Positions 1-7,814 of a stretch of 64,000 nucleotides of DNA are shown one piece after another; positions within the stretch are counted from its first letter, which is position 1; every line of letters begins with the position of its first letter. Made by a program: the position numbers and the translations under genes. The stretch comes from Lachnospiraceae bacterium (lineage in GTDB: Bacteria; Bacillota; Clostridia; Lachnospirales; Lachnospiraceae). The notes under the pieces were generated by a model. The model was not told where the DNA came from. It was given only the letters and a program-made list of their open reading frames with translations, and did not search any database. The stretch is from the NCBI GenBank assembly GCA_024693845.1, contig JAILKJ010000077.1, forward strand, positions 1 to 64,000. The letters run 5' to 3'.

Positions 1-1008
1 ACCGTATATTTCCGGGTGAAGAGCTTCCCGGGATATGGAAAACTGTCCCATAAGAATATCGACGATCTGGAGAGCGGACACCGGGATGAGGCACATCAGC
101 TGAAGGTCAGCGGTGAGGACGAAAAGGAGGATCCGCTGGATTTCGTGCTTTGGAAACCGAAGAAGGAGGGGGAGCCTTTCTGGGAGTCACCCTGGGGCGA
201 AGGCCGTCCCGGCTGGCATCTGGAGTGTTCGGTGATGTCCCGGAAGTATATCGGAGGAACTCTGGATATCCATGCGGGGGGAGAGGATCTGATCTTCCCT
301 CATCATGAGAATGAGATCGCCCAATCCGAGGCGGCAAACGGTGTGCCCTTTGCCCATTACTGGATGCACAACGCCTTTTTGAACATTGATAACAAAAAGA
401 TGAGCAAATCCCTGGGCAACTTCTTTACCGTACGGGATATCAGTGAAAAATACGACCTGCAGGTCCTGCGCTTTTTCATGCTTTCCGCTCACTACAGGAG
501 TCCGCTGAATTTCTCTGCGGATCTGATGGAAGCGGCTGCTAACTCTCTGGAGAGGATCCGCACCTGCGCCTCCTCGCTGGATTTTGCCATTGCGCAGAAT
601 AAGGACAGGGCGCAGCTTAGCGCGGAGGAGAAAGAACTGCTTGGTAAGACGGCAGAGTACGATACCAGATTTGACGAGGCCATGGACGATGACTGCAATA
701 CGGCAGATGCCATTTCGGTGGTCTTTGAGCTGGTGAAGCTTTGCAATAACGAATTGAAGGAAAGTCGCAGCGGTGCCTTTTATGAAGCGCTTGCAGCGAA
801 GCTTACCGGGCTTTGTGATGTTCTCGGCCTGATCCTTAAAGGGGAAGAGGAGCTGCTGGATAAGGAGATCGAAGATCTCATCGAGCAGAGAAACGAAGCC
901 CGCAGGAATAAGGATTTTGCAAAAGCGGATGAGATCCGTGACGGCCTGAAGGCCCGCGGCATCATTCTGGAGGATACCCGGGAGGGTGTAAAGTGGAAGA
1001 GAGAGTAG
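1..1008 (+). CDS. cysS: Cysteine--tRNA ligase, 3' part (5' end outside the window)
   Basis: Charges tRNA-Cys with cysteine in the cytoplasm. The reading frame is open from base 1, so the start and the HIGH-containing N-terminus lie upstream; 335 residues are visible. What remains is typical of CysRS: a GWHLECS segment with its zinc-binding Cys, the HAGGEDLIFPHHENEIAQSE block carrying the two zinc-site histidines, the KMSKSLGN loop that binds ATP, and the helical anticodon-binding C-terminus ending in an R.ARRNKDFAKAD.IRD segment. The stop overlaps the next gene, mrnC, an arrangement common in Firmicutes. Nothing unusual apart from truncation by the window edge. Confidence 0.97.
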   Translation, partial: TVYFRVKSFPGYGKLSHKNIDDLESGHRDEAHQLKVSGEDEKEDPLDFVLWKPKKEGEPFWESPWGEGRPGWHLECSVMSRKYIGGTLDIHAGGEDLIFPHHENEIAQSEAANGVPFAHYWMHNAFLNIDNKKMSKSLGNFFTVRDISEKYDLQVLRFFMLSAHYRSPLNFSADLMEAAANSLERIRTCASSLDFAIAQNKDRAQLSAEEKELLGKTAEYDTRFDEAMDDDCNTADAISVVFELVKLCNNELKESRSGAFYEALAAKLTGLCDVLGLILKGEEELLDKEIEDLIEQRNEARRNKDFAKADEIRDGLKARGIILEDTREGVKWKRE

Positions 1009-1436
1009 AAGGAGCCATGGATCTTGCCGGCCTTATCCGGGAAGGTTTTGAGCTGAAACAGCAGGATATCCGAAGCTACTCCCCCCTGACGCTGGCTTTT
1101 CTCGGAGATAATGTCTTTGACCTTATCATTCGGAGTCTGGTGGCCCAGGAAGGGAACCGCCAGGTCAACATCCTGCATAGGAAGAAAAGTGCCATCGTCT
1201 GTGCCTCGGCCCAGGCAGCCATTCTGGAAGCGGTTAAGGACAGTCTCTCCGAGGAGGAGGCAGCTGTGGTAAGGCGGGGGCGCAATGCCAAGAGCCATAC
1301 CATGCCGAAGAATGCCAAAATGTCGGACTACCGCAATGCCACGGGATTCGAGGCGCTGCTGGGATTTCTGTATCTGCAGGGTCGCATGGACCGGATCCTG
1401 GAGCTGACGAAGACGGGCCTTGAGGCCGTAAGGTGA
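993..1436 (+). CDS. mrnC: Mini-ribonuclease 3 (MrnC)
   Basis: A small RNase III-like catalytic domain without the double-stranded RNA-binding domain; in Bacillus the family matures 23S rRNA 3' and 5' ends. The 147-residue length fits. Visible family features are YSPLTLAFLGDNVFDL near the N-terminus (catalytic Asp), RGRNAKSHTMPKNA in the middle and YRNATGFEALLGFLYL near the C-terminus. The GTG start at 993 overlaps the end of cysS by 16 bases and has GGAGGG six bases upstream. An ATG at 1017 has only a two-base gap to its GGAG, so I prefer the GTG. It lies between cysS and rlmB, the usual context. Confidence 0.93.
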   Translation: MEERVEGAMDLAGLIREGFELKQQDIRSYSPLTLAFLGDNVFDLIIRSLVAQEGNRQVNILHRKKSAIVCASAQAAILEAVKDSLSEEEAAVVRRGRNAKSHTMPKNAKMSDYRNATGFEALLGFLYLQGRMDRILELTKTGLEAVR

Positions 1437-1449
1437 GAAAGGACATGCC

Positions 1450-2196
1450 ATGAGATATGAAGAATCCGTAATAGAAGGCAGAAATGCCGTCATCGAAGCG
1501 ATCCGCAGCGGCAGGGTCATCGACAGGATCTATGTTCAGGACGGCTGCCAGGACGGACCTGTCAATACCATTAAAAGGGAAGCCAAAAAGCAGGGGATCC
1601 AGCTTCGTTTTGTGGAAAAGAGCCGGCTGGACCAGATGTCCCAGACAGGAAAGCATCAGGGCGTTATTGCCTACGGAGCTGTTTATGAATATGCACAGGT
1701 GGAGGATATCCTTGCCCGGGCCCGGGAAAAGGGAGAGCCTCCTTTTATAGTACTGTTGGATGGGATCGAGGATCCCCATAACCTCGGCGCCATCATCAGG
1801 ACTGCCAATCAGGCCGGGGCTCACGGGGTGATCCTGCCCAAGAACCGGGCGGCCCTGCTTACGGCTACCGTGGCAAGGACCTCCGCGGGAGCATTGAACT
1901 ATACACCTGTGGCCAAGGTGACGAACCTGACCAGATGCATCGAGGATCTGAAGAAGGAAGGACTGTGGTTTGCCTGTGCGGACATGGGCGGAGAGGTGAT
2001 GTACCGTCAGGATCTGACGGGGCCCATCGGTCTGGTGATCGGATCCGAGGGAGAAGGCGTCAGCAGACTGGTAAGAGAAGCCTGTGATCTGACCTGCGCG
2101 ATCCCCATGAAGGGGGATATCGATTCCCTCAATGCCTCTGTTGCAGCAGGGGTTCTCTGTTTTGAGATCCTGCGGCAGAGAATGGCGAAGGGGTAA
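1450..2196 (+). CDS. rlmB: 23S rRNA (guanosine-2'-O-)-methyltransferase RlmB-type (SpoU family)
   Basis: A SPOUT-superfamily methyltransferase expected to methylate the 2'-O of a guanosine in the peptidyl-transferase region of 23S rRNA using SAM. The N-terminal ~75 residues form the substrate-binding subdomain (starting EESVIEGRNAVIEAI). The knotted catalytic domain shows the three SpoU motifs: LDGIEDPHNLGAIIRTA (motif 1, about residue 100), IGLVIGSEGEGVSRLV (motif 2) and IPMKGDIDSLNASVAAGV (motif 3). Length (248 aa) is normal. GAAAGGA precedes the ATG by a suitable gap. It forms one run with mrnC and sigH. RlmB and TrmH-like paralogues are hard to separate by eye, but the gene order supports RlmB. 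Confidence 0.93.
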   Translation: MRYEESVIEGRNAVIEAIRSGRVIDRIYVQDGCQDGPVNTIKREAKKQGIQLRFVEKSRLDQMSQTGKHQGVIAYGAVYEYAQVEDILARAREKGEPPFIVLLDGIEDPHNLGAIIRTANQAGAHGVILPKNRAALLTATVARTSAGALNYTPVAKVTNLTRCIEDLKKEGLWFACADMGGEVMYRQDLTGPIGLVIGSEGEGVSRLVREACDLTCAIPMKGDIDSLNASVAAGVLCFEILRQRMAKG

Positions 2197-2202
2197 TGGT
2201 GT

Positions 2203-2838
2203 ATGCAGAAAAATGACACCCTGACAAAGGAATCCCGGGGCTTAACGGATGAAGAAATGCTTGCCCGTTTCCGTGAGGGAGACATGACCATGCAGGAGCT
2301 TTTGATGAGCCGCTATAAGGATCTTGTGCGGATCAAAGCCAGGTCCATGTATATCATCGGCGGAGATAATGACGATCTGATCCAGGAGGGGATGATCGGC
2401 CTGCTCAAGGCAGTCAGAGACTACGATTTCGGAAGAGATGCCTCTTTTCACACTTTTGCAGAGCTCTGCGTTTCGCGCCAGATGTATACGGCAGTGCAGG
2501 CCTCGGGCCGGAAAAAGCACCTGCCGCTGAGTAATTACATCTCCCTGTATAAATCAGCCTCCGATGAAGGGGGCGCAGAGAGCGGACAGGATCTTTTGTC
2601 GGTCCTGGAGGGGCCAGGGGAGCTTGAACCCGAAAAAGCCCTGATCGAGAGAGAGAATCTTGAGAGGATCTTTGATGTGATCGACAGAGAGCTCAGCCCC
2701 TTTGAAAAACAGGTCCTGGAGCTTCGGCTGACCGGCATGGGAAGCGGCGATATAGCCGCCGTTCTGGGCAGAGCGCCGAAGTCTACGGACAATGCTCTGA
2801 CAAGGATCAAGAGCAAGCTGAAGGACAAGCTGTTATAG
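2203..2838 (+). CDS. sigH: RNA polymerase sigma factor SigH-type
   Basis: A sigma-70 family factor of the SigH (Spo0H) type, which in spore-formers drives early stationary-phase and sporulation genes. The 211 residues contain region 2 (about 25-100; the D.DDLIQEGMIGLLKAVRDYD core-binding helix is clear) and region 4 near the C-terminus (DRELSPFEKQVLELRLTGMG then a helix-turn-helix around GDIAAVLGRAPKSTDNALTRIKSKL). It follows rlmB by six bases, with AAGGGG upstream of the ATG; cysS-mrnC-rlmB-sigH is the standard clostridial order. The yacP gene often found between rlmB and sigH is absent here. Whether this organism sporulates cannot be judged from the window. Confidence 0.9.
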   Translation: MQKNDTLTKESRGLTDEEMLARFREGDMTMQELLMSRYKDLVRIKARSMYIIGGDNDDLIQEGMIGLLKAVRDYDFGRDASFHTFAELCVSRQMYTAVQASGRKKHLPLSNYISLYKSASDEGGAESGQDLLSVLEGPGELEPEKALIERENLERIFDVIDRELSPFEKQVLELRLTGMGSGDIAAVLGRAPKSTDNALTRIKSKLKDKLL

Positions 2839-2848
2839 GGTGTTTTGC

Positions 2849-2878
2849 TTGACGAAAGAAGAGGATCTGTATTACAAT
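2849..2878 (+). promoter_or_regulatory. Sigma-A promoter for the small coiled-coil gene
   Basis: TTGACG at 2849-2854, an 18-base spacer, TACAAT at 2873-2878. It lies just after sigH and about 60 bases before the ATG at 2940, so the small gene has its own start site. Confidence 0.75.
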
Positions 2879-2939
2879 AGACAGGTAGCGTTTTCCGATG
2901 AAAACGGAGAAAGAAAGCTATCGGGAGGAAAAAAATATC

Positions 2940-3251
2940 ATGGACAGACTGGATCCGGCAACTGCCAAACTGAAGGAGAAGATCTACAAGGAACTGAAGG
3001 TGACATTTTTAAGTATCGAGCAGCAGATCAAGGAGATCGAAGACAACAAGCGCGAATACGAAATGAAGTGTGAGTTATACGGACAGTGCCTTTCGGAGAA
3101 GCTTTTAAGCGAAGGCAGCGATGTGGTAAGAGAGCATCTTTCCGAGGCTAAGGCAGAGATGGAAGCCTGTGACAGAGAGCTGGAAAGGCTGAAACTGCAG
3201 CGGGAGGCATACAGGATCGAGATCGAGATCTACGAATCCAACATGAGATAA
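2940..3251 (+). CDS. Small coiled-coil protein of unknown function
   Basis: I do not recognise a family. The 103-residue product is highly charged and almost entirely helical. Two coiled-coil segments are predicted by heptad pattern: roughly residues 10-45 (LKEKIYKELKVTFLSIEQQI) and 60-95 (EAKAEMEACDRELERLKLQR). There is no signal peptide or membrane segment, so it should be cytosolic. An upstream in-frame ATG exists at 2898, but GGGAGGAA lies about ten bases before 2940, so 2940 is the better start. It is monocistronic, with a strong promoter upstream and a terminator 9 bases downstream. That implies substantial expression. Confidence 0.7.
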   Translation: MDRLDPATAKLKEKIYKELKVTFLSIEQQIKEIEDNKREYEMKCELYGQCLSEKLLSEGSDVVREHLSEAKAEMEACDRELERLKLQREAYRIEIEIYESNMR

Positions 3252-3260
3252 GAAATAACA

Positions 3261-3293
3261 AAGCCCGCAAACAATGTGTTTACGGGCTTTTTT
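3261..3293. terminator. Bidirectional intrinsic terminator
   Basis: Arms AAGCCCGCAAAC and its near-complement GTTTACGGGCTT flank a short loop, with six T on the plus strand. It sits between the small coiled-coil gene (plus) and the convergent tRNA-Thr (minus), and can end both. Confidence 0.85.
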
Positions 3294-3295
3294 AG

Positions 3296-3368
3296 AGCTG
3301 CTAACCAGACTCGAACTGGTGACCTCATCCTTACCAAGGATGCGCACTACCGCCTGTGCTATAGCAGC
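3296..3368 (-). tRNA. tRNA-Thr (anticodon GGT)
   Basis: A complete 73-base cloverleaf on the minus strand. It has a 7-bp acceptor stem GCTGCTA/TAGCAGC, a D arm GCAC/GTGC, an anticodon arm CATCC/GGATG with loop TTGGTAA (anticodon GGT, complement at 3333-3335), and a T arm ACCAG-TTCGAGT-CTGGT. The discriminator base is T and CCA is not encoded. It reads ACC/ACT threonine codons. It is a lone tRNA with its own promoter and terminator. Confidence 0.95.
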
Positions 3369-3400
3369 AATCGCAGTGGCTTTTGACAACCACAAGCGCT

Positions 3401-3429
3401 ATTGTAACAGAGTTAAATGGGTTTGTCAA
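3401..3429 (-). promoter_or_regulatory. Consensus sigma-A promoter for tRNA-Thr
   Basis: On the minus strand, TTGACA (complement of 3424-3429), a 17-base spacer and TACAAT (complement of 3401-3406). It starts about 25 bases upstream of the mature tRNA. Five to six of six matches in both boxes fit a stable-RNA promoter. Confidence 0.88.
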
Positions 3430-3453
3430 TTACAAATTCGGGAAACGGATGAT

Positions 3454-5013
3454 ATGAATCAGAACCAGAAGATAAGGGAGCTGCAGGAGAAGAATATGCA
3501 GCAGGCCAATTCCATATTGAGCAGAGGAGCTCTGGCATTTTTGATCCTCTGTCCCGTGATCGTTCTGGTCTGCCGGTCAGGTATCATGACAATGTCCCTC
3601 GGTGAGATGGCAGGTGTCTGCGGTCTGATTGCCGTTCTTTCGGTGATCCCCTTTTTGGGCAGCCAGAGGATCTTCAATGAGGAGATGTTCCGGGACCTGA
3701 CCCTGTCCTGTATCGAAGCCATTGTATGTATCATCGGACTGAATCCCATCATCAATGTCAGCATGCTCTATCTGCTGGTGCCCATGATCAGTGTGATCTA
3801 CCTGAAGAAGGCCACCTTCCTGAAGATCGCAAGGAACTGTTTCTTCGCCATGCTGATGGTAGAACTGATCCGCTTCTTCGGGTTTGCGGACTGGAGTACC
3901 ATCACTACGGAAAACGTGTTCAGCGTCGCCTATGAAGAATTCGTTCCGCTGCTTCTGGGCTATGTACTGATCATGCTGGTGGTATATTTCATTTTTGACT
4001 GGCTGGGAGGCTTTGTGGTATCCGTGGCCGTAATGCAGGCAGAACCCGATCCGTCCAAAACCGTAAAGCAGGTTAAGACGCCCAATGCGGCGGAGGAAAA
4101 GGACAGTCTTTACAATGTGAAAGGCCTGTTCCTTGAGATCAACCAGCAGGTGCAGGGATTGATCCGGGGTAAGGACAAGGCACTGAGCGTGAACGTGGAT
4201 TACGACCTTCCCATTACCCTGAAGGGTAAGCCGGACAGGATCAAGTTAGCACTGGTTAACGTTTTATCGGATTTTCTGCAATATACGGAGCAGGGTACCG
4301 TAACACTGAGCGTCACCTATGAAAAGGGGATCACACCCCGAAAAGGACAGAATATCACCCTGATCTGCCGGGTCCTGTGTTCGGAGGATCTGACGGAGAA
4401 AATACATGAAGGAAGTGCCATGGGCGTGGCCTTGGGCAAATCCCTGATCGAGAGCATGAACGGCATCATCCTGGACAAGACCTTTGGCCGGGCGGTCAGA
4501 CAGACCTGCTATACCATCTCCCTGTTACAGGAGGTAGCCGATGAAGAAACCCTGATCATGGTCAAGGAGAAGAACCGCAGTGAGCAGGAAGCTCTGGTAT
4601 CCCATTCGCGGAAGAAGGAGCAGAATATCCTGGCGGGACGCAAGGCAAGAGCGCTTATCGTTGACGACAGCAAGGAAAATCGCAGACTGGTCAAATCGAT
4701 CCTCAAGAATCTGGGCGTGGAGGCGGATCTTGCCGCTTCGGGTCAGGAGGCCATCGAGCTGATCGAAAGCAAGGCCTACGATTTTGCCATTATCGATCAT
4801 ATGATGCCCGGCAAGGGCGGTATACAGACGGCCAAAGAGATCCGGCAGATGGAGGAAGCGTATTTCGAACTGGTACCTCTCATGGTCATGTCTTCCAACG
4901 TGACGGAGGATTCACGCTCCATGTTTACGGAGTGCGGTTTTTCGGAGATCATTTCCAAGCCGATCAAGGAGGAGGAACTGAGACTTGCAATTTCCAGGGT
5001 TTTCCTATCTTAA
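3454..5013 (+). CDS. Membrane hybrid-kinase-like protein with degenerate ATPase and C-terminal receiver domain
   Basis: A 519-residue protein that looks like a hybrid sensor kinase but lacks essential parts. About five membrane helices fill residues 20-200. A segment at about 225-365 resembles a GHKL ATPase: the N-box-like RIKLALVNVLSDFLQYTEQG has lost the usual Asn, no DxGxG is visible, and GVALGKSLIESMNG replaces the second glycine loop. No HisKA helix with a phospho-acceptor His is seen. The C-terminal receiver domain (about 395-515) looks intact: VDD for Mg binding, the phospho-acceptor Asp in AIIDHMMPG, and Lys in ISKPI. I chose ATG 3454; the frame runs further upstream through the tRNA, which is not coding. 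The gene overlaps the next one. Probably a phosphorylation-controlled membrane protein rather than an active kinase. Confidence 0.75.
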   Translation: MNQNQKIRELQEKNMQQANSILSRGALAFLILCPVIVLVCRSGIMTMSLGEMAGVCGLIAVLSVIPFLGSQRIFNEEMFRDLTLSCIEAIVCIIGLNPIINVSMLYLLVPMISVIYLKKATFLKIARNCFFAMLMVELIRFFGFADWSTITTENVFSVAYEEFVPLLLGYVLIMLVVYFIFDWLGGFVVSVAVMQAEPDPSKTVKQVKTPNAAEEKDSLYNVKGLFLEINQQVQGLIRGKDKALSVNVDYDLPITLKGKPDRIKLALVNVLSDFLQYTEQGTVTLSVTYEKGITPRKGQNITLICRVLCSEDLTEKIHEGSAMGVALGKSLIESMNGIILDKTFGRAVRQTCYTISLLQEVADEETLIMVKEKNRSEQEALVSHSRKKEQNILAGRKARALIVDDSKENRRLVKSILKNLGVEADLAASGQEAIELIESKAYDFAIIDHMMPGKGGIQTAKEIRQMEEAYFELVPLMVMSSNVTEDSRSMFTECGFSEIISKPIKEEELRLAISRVFLS

Positions 5014-7795
5014 AGAGAATAAAGAGGGTGGGTTGCGACAGGCGGTTTTGGCGGCTGTCGCAGCTTTTTTTTCAGTATTTGCTTATATAGCTTATCTGGC
5101 AAAGGACAGGTATACACAGCTTCCCATCTATTCCGAACCTGTAGTCGGCATGACCATCTGGCGGGGCTATGCAAAGGATGCGGATCTGTGGGTGATCCAT
5201 ACCCTGTTGATCGGCCTTCCTCTCTTGTTTGTGATCTTTCTTTCCCTGATTCTGATCTGGGATAAGGTGATGGCTGACAGGCGGCAGGCATCCGCGGTTT
5301 TCGGCCTTTCATATCTGGGAGCCCTTTCCATGATCCTGGCGGACAAGAAGCAGGGCATTCCCTGGCTGATCAGTGTTATTTTGTTAGCGGGTGCTTACTT
5401 TTTGTACGTTAAGCTCGACCTGAAGCTTGATAAGATAAAGGTGCGGTTTCTGCCTTTTCTGCTGGGCCCGGTCTTTCTTCTTTTCGCAAGGTTTACTTAC
5501 AGATATGAGGAGAACGGCTCGTATCAGACCATCCGCCTCTATGCTTCGGGAAGATGGAAGCTGCTTTGCATCCTGCTTTGCGCTCTGATGCTTGCTTTGT
5601 CTGGATGGCGGCTTTATTACGATACCCGGAAAGAGAAAAAGGATGATGAGAATGCTTTTACGGATCTTTTGAGAGCGCTTCCCATCCTGCTTCCCCTTTC
5701 CGCCCTTCGAAGCTTTACTCTTCCTCAGGGAGTGATGAGTATTGACTATTTCCACAACGGAGAGGTGTATCTGCCCATGCAGCAGCTGGCGGATTTCGGG
5801 AAGCTCCCTTATCGGGATCTGATCCCCATCCACGGATTGTGCGATTATTATTACGGCTTCGTGGATCGTCTCATTTTTGACGGAAGCTATCAGTCCCTGG
5901 CGGCGGCAAAGACAGTGGGGGATCTGTTCCTGGGTATGTTTTACGCAGCTTTTCTGTATCTTCTGATCAGACGGTTTGAAAAGCCCCTGCGCTTCCTTTT
6001 GATCTGGCTTGTACTGCCCTTCCTGCTCCAGGCGGGGATGCGTTATGTGTTTGGTTTCGTGCTTCTGTTCTTACTCCTTTCGGGAGAGAGGCCGGGCACG
6101 CTGACTTTTTTGTATGAGTGGATCCTCTGTTCGATCCTGGCCATAGCCTGGAATCCGTCCATTGGCGGAGCCTGTGCCCTGGCGCTGTTTCCCGCAGCCG
6201 TATACAGAGGGATCTTTTGTCTTCCCGGGCGTCTGAAAGAGGTGGCCGCTGAGGTAAAAGGAGGAAAGAAGATCACAGGTGCACTGATTGCCTGGATCTG
6301 CCTGTTTGTTCTGGGCCTTGCCTTTATACCCATGTTTTTGTCCATCGTCTCTTACCTGAAGGAGAATATGGCTACCACCCTGTTTACCAACGGGATGGAG
6401 ATGCTCACAAATCCCGGGGATCTGGCTGACGCCTTTGCACCTGCACTGACGGGAGGATCAGGCGCCTTTTTCGTGACGGTCTTCGGCAGTCTGGCGGTGC
6501 TGGCCCTGGGGCTTGTTCTTATGACCTGCCACCTGATATCGGCAGACCGGCTGGTGGCCTTTTGGCTGTTTTACTATGTGATCGCCGGCTATTCCTTCGT
6601 TCGCTTTGACGAGGGCTTCAGGGCGGGCGTGGTAACGTCCCTGTCCTGCCTGCTGCTGGCTTTGATCTTAACGGAAAAGGGCGGGGCAAAGAAGATCGGT
6701 CCCCGGTTTATCATCTGCATCACGGCGCTGATCGCCGTGGTATGGATCTGTGATACGCCCCCGGTTTATGACAGAGAGCAGAATCTTCTGGGAGCTGATA
6801 TCCCGGCGAAGGGAACCGTTACGATCATGGGACAGAGTGTGGAAGATCCTACGGTATATGCCAGCGGAGAATCGGTGGACATGGAGCATCTGGGAACCGG
6901 GTTTATCTCGGCCAATGCCCTGGAGAACCTGAAAAACATCAACCACGTGATCGGCTCTCAGGGCTGCGAATGGCTTGATCTGACCACGGCTGTGGCTTAC
7001 CAGGGGATCTTTAAAGCACCCATGCAGTTGCCCTATACTTCGGCTTACAATATCAGCAATCGCCGGATGCAAGAAAAAGCGGTTTCCCTTCTTGGGGAAA
7101 AGAGTCCCGACATGATCCTGATCAGTCCGGGTATCGAGTTCGACGAAGCGCCCCTTTCCTATCGGTGCCTGTATCTGTATCAGTGGATCCTGGATCAGGG
7201 ATACATTCCTTACTGCTATCAAAATGTGATCTACCTGCTGAAAAGCGGCGTGGAAAATAAGGTTGAAGGCAGCAGGGAAGGGACAAAGGAATTTGCTGAT
7301 GCCATGCATAAAAAGAATCAGGGAATGCTGCCCGTGACCTGGGCAAGAAGTATCGACAGCGAAGGATTTGCAGACTCCCTGGAAGAGACGAAAGCAGAGT
7401 ATGCCACCTCTGTCAGCGACGAGGGAGATCTTACGGTCACCTTCAAAGATCCTGTAGATCCCGAGGATGCGGACTTTGTACTGCTGACGGATGAAGAGAG
7501 TGAAACCGCACCGGAAGCTGTGGCTGCCATCGTGGATACGAGTGAGATAGAGGAAGGCGCAGCGAAGGATGGTTATGAGCTTATCCTGCTTTCCGATCCC
7601 GGACAGGAGAGCGGTTCCGACGGTGAAGGAGCATTGACGGGGGATGAGATCTCTTGGCGTTTCGACAAAGGCGAAAAAATGCTGCTGCCCCTCTGCACCA
7701 GTCCCTATTACACGCAGAATGGTAAGATCAGCGGTTTTGTGATCCGGGGCTGCAGGGGAAGGAAACTTTCGGTAAGATTATTCAGACTAAGATAA
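4985..7795 (+). CDS. Large polytopic membrane protein, possibly GT-C glycosyltransferase-like
   Basis: A 936-residue integral membrane protein with about 14 hydrophobic helices in the first ~600 residues, then a ~330-residue mostly soluble C-terminal part. A short conserved-looking segment (KLPYRDLIPIHGLCDYYYG, about residue 270) in an extracytoplasmic loop recalls GT-C lipid-dependent glycosyltransferases, but I cannot assign it to a named family. The start is uncertain: TTG 4985 has AGGAGGA eight bases upstream but overlaps the previous gene by 29 bases, and TTG 5033 follows AGAGGG closely. It is probably cotranscribed with the receiver protein upstream and the ABC exporter 19 bases downstream. 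A role in cell-envelope assembly is inference only. Confidence 0.6.
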   Translation: MQFPGFSYLKENKEGGLRQAVLAAVAAFFSVFAYIAYLAKDRYTQLPIYSEPVVGMTIWRGYAKDADLWVIHTLLIGLPLLFVIFLSLILIWDKVMADRRQASAVFGLSYLGALSMILADKKQGIPWLISVILLAGAYFLYVKLDLKLDKIKVRFLPFLLGPVFLLFARFTYRYEENGSYQTIRLYASGRWKLLCILLCALMLALSGWRLYYDTRKEKKDDENAFTDLLRALPILLPLSALRSFTLPQGVMSIDYFHNGEVYLPMQQLADFGKLPYRDLIPIHGLCDYYYGFVDRLIFDGSYQSLAAAKTVGDLFLGMFYAAFLYLLIRRFEKPLRFLLIWLVLPFLLQAGMRYVFGFVLLFLLLSGERPGTLTFLYEWILCSILAIAWNPSIGGACALALFPAAVYRGIFCLPGRLKEVAAEVKGGKKITGALIAWICLFVLGLAFIPMFLSIVSYLKENMATTLFTNGMEMLTNPGDLADAFAPALTGGSGAFFVTVFGSLAVLALGLVLMTCHLISADRLVAFWLFYYVIAGYSFVRFDEGFRAGVVTSLSCLLLALILTEKGGAKKIGPRFIICITALIAVVWICDTPPVYDREQNLLGADIPAKGTVTIMGQSVEDPTVYASGESVDMEHLGTGFISANALENLKNINHVIGSQGCEWLDLTTAVAYQGIFKAPMQLPYTSAYNISNRRMQEKAVSLLGEKSPDMILISPGIEFDEAPLSYRCLYLYQWILDQGYIPYCYQNVIYLLKSGVENKVEGSREGTKEFADAMHKKNQGMLPVTWARSIDSEGFADSLEETKAEYATSVSDEGDLTVTFKDPVDPEDADFVLLTDEESETAPEAVAAIVDTSEIEEGAAKDGYELILLSDPGQESGSDGEGALTGDEISWRFDKGEKMLLPLCTSPYYTQNGKISGFVIRGCRGRKLSVRLFRLR

Positions 7796-7814
7796 CTGAA
7801 ATGAGGATATAAGT

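Noticed and set aside
2840..3073. Alternative frame over the start of the small coiled-coil gene
   Set aside because: It begins inside the promoter region and has no ribosome site; the frame starting at 2940 has a clear GGGAGGAA and coiled-coil pattern.
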